NCBI RefSeq assembly: GCF_003026365.1
Contig: NZ_PYOM01000022.1
Span: 1-64,000 of the forward strand
Length of the DNA stretch: 64,000 bases
DNA from: Photobacterium angustum
GTDB taxonomy: Bacteria; Pseudomonadota; Gammaproteobacteria; Enterobacterales; Vibrionaceae
Direction: 5' to 3'
The notes under the pieces were generated by a model. That model did no database searches. It was not told where the DNA came from and worked only from the letters and a program-made list of their open reading frames with translations. Below are positions 1 to 7,938 of the stretch, one piece after another. The stretch's first letter is position 1, and every line of letters starts with the position of its first letter. Position numbers and translations under genes: made by a program.

Positions 1-21
1 TGTTCTGAACGACAGGTATCG

Positions 22-41
22 GATAAAACGAAAGTTTTATC
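22..41 (+). other. GAAA-tetraloop stem-loop upstream of tRNA-Asp
   Basis: An 8-bp perfect stem (22-29 with 34-41) is closed by a GAAA tetraloop and ends 7 bases before the tRNA. There is no T-tract, so it is not a terminator. By inference it is a spacer or processing stem in an rRNA/tRNA operon whose upstream part lies outside the window. Confidence 0.4.
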
Positions 42-48
42 TCCGTGT

Positions 49-125
49 GGAGCGGTAGTTCAGTTGGTTAGAATACCGGCCTGTCACGCCGGGGGTCGCG
101 GGTTCGAGTCCCGTCCGCTCCGCCA
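49..125 (+). tRNA. tRNA-Asp (anticodon GTC)
   Basis: This 77-base cloverleaf has a 7-bp acceptor stem (GGAGCGG at 49-55 with CCGCTCC at 115-121), discriminator G and an encoded CCA at 123-125. The anticodon stem CCGGC/GCCGG (76-80 with 88-92) holds loop CTGTCAC with anticodon GTC at 83-85. The T-arm carries GGTTCGAGTCC. All arms pair, so it should decode Asp GAC/GAU codons. It is followed immediately by a strong terminator, which makes it the last gene of its transcription unit. Confidence 0.97.
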
Positions 126-133
126 CTCATATT

Positions 134-163
134 AAGCCCTAGTCGAAAGACTGGGGCTTTTTT
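134..163 (+). terminator. Rho-independent terminator after tRNA-Asp
   Basis: An 11-bp stem (134-144 with 149-159) with a GAAA tetraloop is followed by a run of T (158-163). A shortened version of the same hairpin follows the decayed tRNA copy downstream. Confidence 0.9.
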
Positions 164-197
164 ACATTTGGAATAAATGAGTTAAATGTATTTGAAT

Positions 198-294
198 GAG
201 TTGGTAGTTCAGTTGGTTAGCCTCTTTATTGGAAAGCTTAGCGACCTGTCTGTCACGCCGGGGGGCGCGGGTTCGAGTCCTATCCACTCCGCCA
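198..294 (+). pseudogene. Decayed tRNA-Asp copy with internal insertion
   Basis: The D-arm segment (205-220) and the block from TGTCACGCCGG through the T-arm to CCGCCA match the intact tRNA-Asp at 49-125. About 20 extra bases sit between the D-loop and the anticodon region, the 5' half of the anticodon stem is lost, and the acceptor strands GAGTTGG and CCACTCC no longer pair fully. It is therefore unlikely to fold or function. The downstream hairpin is also a copy of the one after tRNA-Asp, so the gene and its terminator were duplicated together. Confidence 0.8.
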
Positions 295-307
295 CTTATA
301 TTAAGCC

Positions 308-331
308 CTAGTCGAAAGACTGGTTTTTTTT
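308..331 (+). terminator. Shortened copy of the tRNA-Asp terminator
   Basis: It has the same GAAA-loop core (AGTC/GACT) as the hairpin at 134-163, but the stem is reduced to about 6 bp because the distal GGGC is lost. Eight T follow. It probably works weakly or not at all. Confidence 0.6.
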
Positions 332-354
332 CGTTTGTAAGAAATGAATATGAT

Positions 355-443
355 AGTGGGGGAGTTCGCTTGGTTAAGATTTTAAATAGAGAAGCTTAGC
401 AGCCTGTTGCGTCGAGATGCGCTGTTAGGAGTGGCAAGTCCAC
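355..443 (+). pseudogene. Highly decayed third tRNA-Asp-like copy
   Basis: The stretch holds recognisable pieces in the right order: GGGGGAGTTCGCTTGGTTA like the acceptor/D-arm, then GAAGCTTAGCAGCCTGT, which matches the insertion peculiar to the second copy (GAAAGCTTAGCGACCTGT), then a scrambled 3' half ending GTCCACT. Because it shares the insert with copy two, it probably derives from that copy. No cloverleaf can be drawn. Confidence 0.55.
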
Positions 444-452
444 TATTTTTGA

Positions 453-484
453 ATAAAAAAGCCCTGCTATTGCTAGCAGGGCTT
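453..484 (-). terminator. Terminator of the ycfJ-like gene
   Basis: A 9-bp stem (461-469 with 474-482) with loop TTGC has six A on its left, which is a T-run on the minus strand. It lies 26 bases past the stop of the minus-strand lipoprotein gene. Confidence 0.85.
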
Positions 485-509
485 AGAAAATTCTAATTGT
501 AACTTTAGA

Positions 510-1040
510 TTAGATAACAACTTTACCGTCTTTCACTGCTAGCGTATCACCTGTTGGTTTATGCTCCATTCGGATAGTATCTTTGTCATCACCTAGTTTA
601 TATGTTACATCATAACCAATGGTTTGCTCAGTTTTACTATTTTCTGTGTGACAACGCTTTTCCATTGTTGTTGTGGTATGACCTTCTTGGTATTTACCTT
701 GAGCCATATTACCAGCAACACCACCGGCTACAGCACCAGCTACTGTTGCGACTTTCTTACCATTACCACCACCAACTTGGTGTCCAAGTACACCGCCAGC
801 AACAGCACCAGCAATGGTACCTAATACTTTATTTTCGTCTTTAGGAGCGACTTTATGAGTCACAGCAACTTGCTCACAGACTTGGTGTGGTGTGGTTACT
901 GTTTTAGTGACGGCTTCTACTGATAAAATCGTTGCTTCTGTTGGTTCGCTAGCGTGAGATTTTTCATTACACCCTGTTAACGATAAGCTTGAAATAGCAA
1001 CCAGTGCACTTAGACCCATAATCATATTTTTTTTCATCAT
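510..1040 (-). CDS. ycfJ: YcfJ-like glycine-zipper lipoprotein
   Basis: The protein has 176 residues. The first ~24 form a lipoprotein signal ending in lipobox LTGC, so the mature protein should be lipidated. Residues ~74-115 are a glycine-zipper double transmembrane segment (repeated AGAVAGG blocks), and the C-terminal part resembles E. coli YcfJ (GYDVTYKLGD, then IRMEH). Its role is not firmly established; YcfJ/Rick_17kDa relatives are envelope proteins linked to outer-membrane integrity. AAGGAGA precedes tandem ATG codons at 1040 and 1037, and the second has the better spacing. It is monocistronic with its own terminator. E. coli YcfJ, as I recall it, lacks the lipobox. Confidence 0.8.
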   Translation of the reverse strand: MMKKNMIMGLSALVAISSLSLTGCNEKSHASEPTEATILSVEAVTKTVTTPHQVCEQVAVTHKVAPKDENKVLGTIAGAVAGGVLGHQVGGGNGKKVATVAGAVAGGVAGNMAQGKYQEGHTTTTMEKRCHTENSKTEQTIGYDVTYKLGDDKDTIRMEHKPTGDTLAVKDGKVVI

Positions 1041-1318
1041 ATCTCTCCTTAATTTTCTAAAGACTATTCTCCTGATTAGTTCCTGTTTAATGACAGAGCG
1101 TTGTAATTTAAATGTAAGCTGATAGTAAAATATTGAATGTATTTAATGTTGTTGATTCACTATATGGATGAAAGGTGGGTGGGGGGGAAGACTGGTTTTA
1201 TTTTTTAATAAAGGGTGAAAATAAGAAACTTAAATTGATTAACTAAATATAAATCACTTTAAATTGAGGAATAAAATAACTCGGTTAATTATTATCATCA
1301 CTGAGTGGGCTTGTTGGA

Positions 1319-2563
1319 ATGAATAATTCAACAGAAATCCCTTTAGCCGATCAAGTCAAAGGTGTTATTAAAGAGAATTGGAACATCCTATTTCTAGCTA
1401 TATTAATAGTTAGCATCGGTCAGCTTAGTTTAGGCTTAGTCTTTCCTTTGTTACCTTGGATCCATCTTGATTTTAAAATTAATCAAAATCTTGCTGAAGG
1501 ACTGATTGTTAGTTATTTGATCGGATATGGTCCATCACAATTATTTTATGGACCGTTATCTTATGTTTATGGACGTCGGCATGTATTATTAATCGGGTTA
1601 TTGATCTCTATTCTTGGATTAGGAATTATCTTAACTTTTCACCATTACTTTTATATTTTGATCATAGGACGTTTTATTCAAGGTGTTGGCGGAGGGTGTG
1701 AATCAGTTATTGCACGTTCTATGCTACATGATAGCTATAAAAATAAATTCTTTTTATCAGCGATGACAGGGCTATCAATTATTTCAGCATTTACGCCAAT
1801 ATTCTCGCCGATTATGGGAGGATTAGTGAATCATCATTTTGGTTGGTTTGCGGTTTTTATTTGCTTGTTTATCTATACCGTTTTAGGTTTTTTAATTTTA
1901 TTTTTCTATTTGCCTGAAACATTAACTACGCCTCGTGTCTCGATCTCATTTATTCCTATATTTCAATACTATGTAACTTTGTTAAAAGATCGATACTTTC
2001 TTTCTTATGCCATGATCGGTTGGGTTAATTGGGCGCTTGTTATATTTTCCGGTTCATTAGCTCCATTTATTTTAGAATCACAATTACATATCTCTTCAGC
2101 AAACTATGCCTATTGGTCAATTATTCCTGCGGTAGCGTTTTTATTTGCAAGTACATTATGCTTTATATTGAGGAAGTCTTACGGTACGCACCATATTGTA
2201 TTTATTGCTCCTGTTATTCAATTGAGTGTGGTGATGATCTTTTTATCACAACCAATGTCACTATTGACGTTAACAATCGGCTTTATTGGTGTTGCTATTG
2301 CTCAAGCGCTGATTTACCCCTGTTCTCAATCCTTACTATTGGTACCTTACAGTAATCAATTAGGGACAGTAAGTGCGCTTTCTGGCGGTGGGCAAATGTT
2401 ATTCTCAGCTATTTTTATTTTTATCGCATGGCAGTTTAATCTTGATAATTTTTACTCACTGACAGCTATTATATTTATTACATCCGTCATTGGACTGCTA
2501 TTTGCCTTGCTTGGCAAGCGATGTACGGCAAGTGCATCACTAGAAAACGAATTATTTAAGTAA
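1319..2563 (+). CDS. MFS drug exporter, EmrD / Bcr-CflA type
   Basis: This 414-residue protein has about 12 hydrophobic segments and belongs to the DHA1 (Bcr/CflA, EmrD-like) branch of the major facilitator superfamily. The signature QLFYGPLSYVYGRRHVLLIG after TM2 corresponds to MFS motif A. Family members export hydrophobic toxicants in exchange for protons; the substrate here cannot be read from sequence. The ATG at 1319 has only a weak upstream GGG. The 3' end overlaps the convergent gene by 12 bp. Composition looks more AT-rich than its neighbours, hinting at a relaxed or acquired gene. Confidence 0.75.
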   Translation: MNNSTEIPLADQVKGVIKENWNILFLAILIVSIGQLSLGLVFPLLPWIHLDFKINQNLAEGLIVSYLIGYGPSQLFYGPLSYVYGRRHVLLIGLLISILGLGIILTFHHYFYILIIGRFIQGVGGGCESVIARSMLHDSYKNKFFLSAMTGLSIISAFTPIFSPIMGGLVNHHFGWFAVFICLFIYTVLGFLILFFYLPETLTTPRVSISFIPIFQYYVTLLKDRYFLSYAMIGWVNWALVIFSGSLAPFILESQLHISSANYAYWSIIPAVAFLFASTLCFILRKSYGTHHIVFIAPVIQLSVVMIFLSQPMSLLTLTIGFIGVAIAQALIYPCSQSLLLVPYSNQLGTVSALSGGGQMLFSAIFIFIAWQFNLDNFYSLTAIIFITSVIGLLFALLGKRCTASASLENELFK

Positions 2564-3166
2564 TAAAAAATCGGGAAATGTTTTTTTCTTTATTACAATG
2601 TACATTCGTAAAACAATAATAAAGATAATACTGCTTAAGGTCGCAATATCTGGGTTAATGTGGTGCTCAGTTTGGAGAATATATAAGTAACAGCCAATAA
2701 TAACTGGGCTGGCATAAAATTCCGTATTGTTAAACATGGTAGGGCGGTTGGTGAGAATATCACGCAATACGCCACCAAAGACGGCTGTTATCATTCCCAT
2801 GGTGATCGCAACGTATGGCGCGTAGTGTTGTGCGGTAAGGGATTTAGTAACCAGCACGGAGAACATTGAAATACCAATCGCATCCAGAGTCACAATGAGA
2901 CGTTCGACTTTTTCTTGTCGTAAATGTGGTGCAAGAAAAAAACCAATGAAAGAGCTAAGTAATGCCGTCCAAAAATAGGATGGCTCTCTTATCCAAAATA
3001 CCTGATTTGTGGATAGTATAATATCCCTAACGGTTCCGCCTCCGAGCGCTGTTACCCACCCAATCACCATGATACTAACGATGTCTTTACCTTTATTGGA
3101 TTCACTGATCACGGCACTTAATGCGAAGGCAATAATACAAATAATTTCAATGGAATGAATGAACAT
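2552..3166 (-). CDS. TRIC/UPF0126 (YicG-like) membrane protein
   Basis: This 204-residue integral membrane protein has a duplicated three-helix architecture typical of UPF0126/TRIC. Each half carries a glycine-rich kink followed by R-D: GGGTVRDII near residue 42 and FGGVLRDIL near residue 130. Bacterial relatives form trimeric cation-permeable channels, while E. coli YicG has been linked to glycine uptake, so the substrate is uncertain. It converges on the EmrD-like gene with a 12-bp overlap. The ATG at 3166 is preceded by a weak AGG. Confidence 0.75.
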   Translation of the reverse strand: MFIHSIEIICIIAFALSAVISESNKGKDIVSIMVIGWVTALGGGTVRDIILSTNQVFWIREPSYFWTALLSSFIGFFLAPHLRQEKVERLIVTLDAIGISMFSVLVTKSLTAQHYAPYVAITMGMITAVFGGVLRDILTNRPTMFNNTEFYASPVIIGCYLYILQTEHHINPDIATLSSIIFIIVLRMYIVIKKKTFPDFLLLK

Positions 3167-3262
3167 GATAGACCTATACGATTACCAAGCAATGAAAGTC
3201 GGTTGGAATCGTAGCATGAGGGTAAGGTATTGAAATGGGGTAATAATGAGCTTAGTGTTTTC

Positions 3263-3292
3263 AAAAATAAAAGGCCGGTATAAACCGGCCTT
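3263..3292 (-). terminator. Terminator of the gadC-glsA-gadB operon
   Basis: A 9-bp stem (3271-3279 with 3284-3292, GGCCGG core) is flanked on the left by an A-rich run that is the minus-strand T-tract. It lies 20 bases beyond the gadB stop. Confidence 0.85.
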
Positions 3293-3312
3293 GAAGTATT
3301 TATCGTGTTCGA

Positions 3313-4713
3313 TTATCGACCACTGTGATCAAATGTTTTTACATCTTCAGCAGTGCATTTAGCTTGTGCATGTGTATTTAGAAAATCAATTGAACGTTTA
3401 AAGTCAGCAATCAATAGATTAGCTAAATCAATCGTTAGACCTTGTTTAACTAAGATACGTTGTACCACAAGATCTTGCGCGTTTGCAGGTAAACTATAAG
3501 CAGGCACTAACCAGCCACGAGTGCGTAGACGATCCGCTAAGTCATATAAGCTAAATGACACATCAGCATCATTTTTTAAGCGCCATGAAATTGCTGGAAT
3601 ACCTTTTTCACGGTTACCGTCAAATAAGAATTCAAACAGATTAAATTTGTTTAACTCTTTAACGAGGTATTCGCATACATCGTAACTTGCATCATGAATA
3701 CGTTTGTAGCCTTCATAACCTAAACGTAGGAAGTTGTAGTATTGCGCAATGATTTGTCCTGCTGGGCGAGAGAAATTCAAGGCGAAAGTCGGCATGTCAC
3801 CACCTAAGTAGTTAACATGGAATACTAAGCCTTCAGGTAAATCTTCTTTACTACGCCATACAACCCAACCACAGCCTAAAGGCGCTAGACCGAATTTATG
3901 GCCTGAAGTACTGATTGATTTAACACGCTCTAAACGGAAGTCCCAAGGATCAATTTCTGGTGCACAAAATGGTGCTAGCATTGCGCCGCTTGCACCGTCA
4001 ACGTGGATATCGATAGAGTTACCAGTATCATGTTCGTAAGTATCTAGTGCATCAGATAACGGTTTTACTGTTTCGTATAAACCAGTGAAAGTTTGACCGA
4101 AAGTCGGTACTACCATGATAGTGTTTGCATCGACAAGCTCTAACATGTCTTCTGGCGTCATACAGTAATGACCATCAGCCATTTTTGTTTCACGCATTTC
4201 AATGTCCCAGTAGCGGGCAAATTTTTCCCAACAAACTTGGACTGGACCACAAACCATGTTTGGTTTATCGGTTGGTTGACCAAGAGCACGACGCTTTTCA
4301 CGCCAGCGCCATAGGGCAGCTAAACCACCTAACATACATGCTTCACTGGAGCCTGTAGTTGAAGTACCAACGGTAGTTACTGATTCTGGTGAATTCCATA
4401 AATCCGCTAAAATATGAACACAGCGACCTTCTATTTCAGCAGACTGAGGGTATTCATCTTTATCAATCATGTTCTTATCAATGGATAGATCCATTAATTT
4501 ATGCACTTCATCTTCTTCCCATGTTTGGCAGAAGGTGGCAAGGTTTTGACGTGCATTACCATCAAGGTAAAGTTCGTCACGGATCATTTGATAGATCACG
4601 TTAGGTGCTTGTTCTTGCTGTGGTAGCTTGGTAGTTGCCGCAACGTTATGAATAGTATCTGAACCATAAATTGGATCATTACCAGTTTTACGTGTTACTT
4701 CATGAAGAGCCAT
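3313..4713 (-). CDS. gadB: Glutamate decarboxylase
   Basis: This 466-residue, PLP-dependent group II decarboxylase converts glutamate plus H+ to GABA plus CO2 in the cytoplasm, consuming protons under acid stress. HVDGASGAM (residues ~237-245) holds the Asp that contacts the PLP ring, and STSGHKFG holds the Schiff-base lysine, K273. The length equals that of E. coli GadA/GadB and the N-terminus MALHEVTRKT is intact. It is the last gene of a three-gene operon, 15 bp after glsA, with a terminator directly behind it. Start is ATG at 4713. Confidence 0.95.
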   Translation of the reverse strand: MALHEVTRKTGNDPIYGSDTIHNVAATTKLPQQEQAPNVIYQMIRDELYLDGNARQNLATFCQTWEEDEVHKLMDLSIDKNMIDKDEYPQSAEIEGRCVHILADLWNSPESVTTVGTSTTGSSEACMLGGLAALWRWREKRRALGQPTDKPNMVCGPVQVCWEKFARYWDIEMRETKMADGHYCMTPEDMLELVDANTIMVVPTFGQTFTGLYETVKPLSDALDTYEHDTGNSIDIHVDGASGAMLAPFCAPEIDPWDFRLERVKSISTSGHKFGLAPLGCGWVVWRSKEDLPEGLVFHVNYLGGDMPTFALNFSRPAGQIIAQYYNFLRLGYEGYKRIHDASYDVCEYLVKELNKFNLFEFLFDGNREKGIPAISWRLKNDADVSFSLYDLADRLRTRGWLVPAYSLPANAQDLVVQRILVKQGLTIDLANLLIADFKRSIDFLNTHAQAKCTAEDVKTFDHSGR

Positions 4714-4728
4714 AATTTTCTTCCTACC

Positions 4729-5679
4729 TTAGTGTTGCTTACTGTTAAACAAGTTCCAGCCCATAGTTTGAGCGACATGTTTGATCATTAATTGTCCGCG
4801 TACGCTATTACCAAATTGGTCGATACGAGGTGAGAATGCAGCGATTGCACCTACGTTTGGAATAATGGTAACTAAACCACCACCAACACCACTTTTTCCT
4901 GGTAAACCAACATCATAAGCCCAGTCGCCCGATGTGTCGTAAAGCCCTTCCATCATCATTTCAGCTAAGATATGAGAGGCATTTTCAGGGCTAAGAAGCT
5001 GTTGTCCTGAAATTGGATTTTTACCGCCATTAGCATAAGTGGCACCTACCGTTGCCAATTCAACAGTATTGAATAGCGTCGAACACTGACGAGTGTAAAC
5101 ATCACACGCTTCAAGTGGATCAGAGTAGATACGGTTTGATGATTCTAGTAACAAAGCAATTGCACGGTTATGGGCGTTGGTTGTTTGCTCTGACTGATTC
5201 ACATCCTCTGAAAGCTCAATGTTCGCTCCAGCTAGCGCTGATTGAAACGCGAGAATTTTCTGCCAGCGTTGTTCTTTATCATCAGCTTCAATTAGGCTTA
5301 CCGTTGCCATTGCACCTGCATTTACAAGCGGTGTTAGTGGTTTACCGTTATGGAGTTCAAGCGCCATCACTGAATTAAACGGTAAGCCCGTTGGTTCAGC
5401 ACCGACTTTACTGTGAATGGCATCTGCACCTGATTGTTCTAGTGCTAACCCTAATGTCATGATCTTTGAGATAGATTCAATGGCATATTTGTAGTCAACA
5501 TCTTGGATTTTAATGACTTCGCCTGTGACAGAGACGAAAGCCAATCCACATAAATCAGATGGAACCGATGCTAGGAATGGGATGTAAGAAGCATTAGCGC
5601 CATCTTTGTTGCCTTTATGCAAATTAAACGCTTGTTGCATAACGGCAGCGACATCTTTTTTACAACACGACATATTCAT
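4729..5679 (-). CDS. glsA: Glutaminase A
   Basis: This 316-residue serine-dependent glutaminase hydrolyses glutamine to glutamate and ammonia. The beta-lactamase-like S-x-x-K pair is S69/K72 in the motif ESISKIM, followed by NAGAM and the KSGVGGG segment. Its position between the antiporter and the decarboxylase suggests it feeds glutamate to GadB, while the ammonia released also buffers the cytoplasm; E. coli GlsA (YbaS) has a comparable acid-resistance role. The gap to gadC is 4 bp and to gadB 15 bp, so co-transcription is very likely. Confidence 0.93.
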   Translation of the reverse strand: MNMSCCKKDVAAVMQQAFNLHKGNKDGANASYIPFLASVPSDLCGLAFVSVTGEVIKIQDVDYKYAIESISKIMTLGLALEQSGADAIHSKVGAEPTGLPFNSVMALELHNGKPLTPLVNAGAMATVSLIEADDKEQRWQKILAFQSALAGANIELSEDVNQSEQTTNAHNRAIALLLESSNRIYSDPLEACDVYTRQCSTLFNTVELATVGATYANGGKNPISGQQLLSPENASHILAEMMMEGLYDTSGDWAYDVGLPGKSGVGGGLVTIIPNVGAIAAFSPRIDQFGNSVRGQLMIKHVAQTMGWNLFNSKQH

Positions 5680-5683
5680 TTCC

Positions 5684-7201
5684 TTACTGATTCAATGTGT
5701 GAGTAACTTTGTCTGATGGGTTAATTACACCTGGATGAACGTTTTCAATTTCCCAAGTGAATGGCGCAAAGTCTGTAACCGCTGGATCTTTCCAGTGAGG
5801 TTTGCGGGCTTTGTAGATAAATAGCGGAACAGATACAAAGATGATGGTTAGCACAACTAAGATACCTACGTATTCTTGAGGGCTACCGACAGAGATCTGA
5901 CCGGGTGGAATGAATGAGAAGATGAAGGCAGTTAAAGAGCCAACAAAACCTACGCCACCAATAAACCACATACCACCATTACCACCAGGGATTTTGAATG
6001 CACGTGGGCGGTTTGGTTGGCTATAACGTAAGTGAATGGCAGCAGCAAACATCAATAGGTACATCACAAGATATAAGATCACTGTAAGCTGACTTAAGAT
6101 CTGATAAGCCGCTTGTACAGAAGGAAGTACCACAAATACGACTGAGAGAGCGGTAACAAGTAGACCTTGCATCAACATGATATGTGATGCCATGCCGTGT
6201 TTGTTTGTGTATTGCCAAAAACGAGGCAAATAACCGCCTTTTGCCACAACAAGTAGTGCTGAAGAAGGACCAGCAACCCAACCAACAACACCCGCTAGTA
6301 CGCCAAGAGCTAAACATGCAGCCATGACAGGCGCAGCCCAGCTAATACCAGCCCAAGCAAACATGTCATCGTAAGTAACCAGTAAGCTTTGAGTTAAGCT
6401 AATGTCTTTTTGAGGGATAACAAACGCAATAGCTAATGTACCGAGTACGAATACACATACCGTACCAAGTGCAGCGATACCGATAGCGATAGGGTAGTTA
6501 CGTGGCGCATCATCAACTTCTTTAACGTGAATAGCGTTCATTTCCATACCGGCATAGAACAAGAAGATACTGGCAGCAAGAACAACATTATTAAAGTTAG
6601 AGAAGTCAGGAATGAGTTTATCCCAGCCTAATTGGATTTGTGGTGTATTACCGGCGAAGAAATAAGAAAAGCCTAATACAATTAATACGATACCAGGAAT
6701 AACAGTACCAATTAAACCGCCCCACTTAGCGACTTTAGAGAAAGCTTCAGTACCACGTAGAGCAATGAAAGTGGCTATCCAATAAATAGCTAGCACAATG
6801 GCAAGTACGAAGAATTTGTTTTCTGATAGGGCTTGGTCAAAAGTATGGTTAGGTCCCATAAAGGCAAGGGAAACAGAACCGAATGTTAGTGCTGTTGGGA
6901 ACCAAACGGTCACCTCAATCCACAACATAAAAATAGCAACAAGCGCAAGTTTTGGACCAAATGCTTCACCTACCCAGCGGAAGATACCGCCTTTTTCCGA
7001 CCAACCTGTTGCGAGCTCTGCTGCAACCAGTGATACAGGAATAAGAAAAACAATAGCAGCAAAAATATAATAAAAGATCGAACTTAAACCATATTCTGCT
7101 TCGGCAGGAAGACCACGCAAACTCACCACGGCAACAATGTTTAACATTGCCAAGGCGAATACGCCGATCCTCCCTTTATTTATTTTGTCTGTACTAGCCA
7201 T
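5684..7201 (-). CDS. gadC: Glutamate:GABA antiporter (APC family)
   Basis: This 505-residue APC-superfamily permease has about 12 hydrophobic helices. The N-terminal half contains LRGLPAEAEYGLSSIFYYI and AAELATGWSEKGGIFRWVGEAFGP, features of the glutamate/GABA antiporter group. It would import glutamate and export GABA, completing a proton-consuming cycle with GadB. The assignment rests on family plus the tight operon with glsA and gadB; other amino-acid antiport is possible because the sequence is not especially close to E. coli GadC. The ATG at 7201 has AGG at suitable spacing. The 320 bp upstream hold the operon promoter, which I cannot place precisely. Confidence 0.8.
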   Translation of the reverse strand: MASTDKINKGRIGVFALAMLNIVAVVSLRGLPAEAEYGLSSIFYYIFAAIVFLIPVSLVAAELATGWSEKGGIFRWVGEAFGPKLALVAIFMLWIEVTVWFPTALTFGSVSLAFMGPNHTFDQALSENKFFVLAIVLAIYWIATFIALRGTEAFSKVAKWGGLIGTVIPGIVLIVLGFSYFFAGNTPQIQLGWDKLIPDFSNFNNVVLAASIFLFYAGMEMNAIHVKEVDDAPRNYPIAIGIAALGTVCVFVLGTLAIAFVIPQKDISLTQSLLVTYDDMFAWAGISWAAPVMAACLALGVLAGVVGWVAGPSSALLVVAKGGYLPRFWQYTNKHGMASHIMLMQGLLVTALSVVFVVLPSVQAAYQILSQLTVILYLVMYLLMFAAAIHLRYSQPNRPRAFKIPGGNGGMWFIGGVGFVGSLTAFIFSFIPPGQISVGSPQEYVGILVVLTIIFVSVPLFIYKARKPHWKDPAVTDFAPFTWEIENVHPGVINPSDKVTHTLNQ

Positions 7202-7521
7202 ATCAACCTACTTTAAAAATTTATATATTGAACATACGTGGGTTAGGTGTCCTTGTAGGCGTATAACATTCTAAGAAATATTATATGGAGACAGGTGTTA
7301 CCTAATGGTGAGAAAAGTAGCATCAAGTATTTGCATTTAATATTCCTAAAAAACATACTTTAAGTTGCAAATATTCATGTTGTTTTAATGAATAAAAAGA
7401 GTAGATATGGAGATTTTTTATACTTATCTGAATTAAATGAGCGGTTATTAGAAATGAAGTAAATAAATTTACTTGATAGCATTAAACGGTCTATGAGATT
7501 CTAAGTTTAAGGACTTAATGG
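7202..7521. other. Divergent intergenic region, gadC / small membrane gene
   Basis: This 320-bp AT-rich gap between divergent genes must carry both promoters. I see short inverted pieces (TTAGGT ... ACCTAA at about 7252-7304) but no recognisable operator and no open frame with a ribosome site. Confidence 0.4.
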
Positions 7522-7860
7522 ATGGATAATATAGTGAAATTCTTTTTTCAACGCAGTGAAACGGACTCGGAAATACGCATAGAATTGAAGACAGCTCCTT
7601 TTTATTTGCTATTAGCAATGATTGCAGGCTGGTTAGCTATTAGTTTTATTTTGAAATCTAATGAGGCTGGTTCAATCTTTTTACCAGTACTTATAGGTTT
7701 TATCATGCTGCGATTTTTTGCCTTAATTAAAGCGCAGAAAGAAGTACTCGCGGCGATGAAAGATCGTCGATTAACGACTCAAGGTAGTAAGTTTTCTTTT
7801 AATAATCCGTTTATTTATATTATTAAAAAGAAAGTAGATGACACTAAACTAGAAAAATAA
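7522..7860 (+). CDS. Small two-helix membrane protein, unknown
   Basis: The protein has 112 residues with two adjacent hydrophobic segments (about residues 28-45 and 50-68) and basic, soluble N- and C-terminal tails (KFFFQRSE at the start, IKKKVDD near the end). I do not recognise the family. AAGGACTTAATGG before the ATG provides a weak ribosome site (AAGGA about 8 bases upstream). It is followed by a strong bidirectional terminator, supporting a real monocistronic gene. Confidence 0.6.
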   Translation: MDNIVKFFFQRSETDSEIRIELKTAPFYLLLAMIAGWLAISFILKSNEAGSIFLPVLIGFIMLRFFALIKAQKEVLAAMKDRRLTTQGSKFSFNNPFIYIIKKKVDDTKLEK

Positions 7861-7875
7861 GTATTAACCTTTTAT

Positions 7876-7911
7876 AAAAAAGCGGCTCACTAAAATAGTG
7901 AGCCGCTTTTT
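7876..7911. terminator. Bidirectional terminator between convergent genes
   Basis: A 12-bp stem (7881-7892 with 7896-7907) extended by A4/T4 on either side, with loop AAA. The A-run on the left and T-run on the right let it end the + strand small membrane gene and the - strand dapD. Confidence 0.92.
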
Positions 7912-7938
7912 GTTATCGATTATTTATCGGCTATATAA

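Noticed and set aside
1..500. Prophage or genomic-island attachment site at tRNA-Asp
   Set aside because: Repeated tRNA 3' sequence is present, but there is no integrase or mobile gene nearby; local duplication explains the data more simply.
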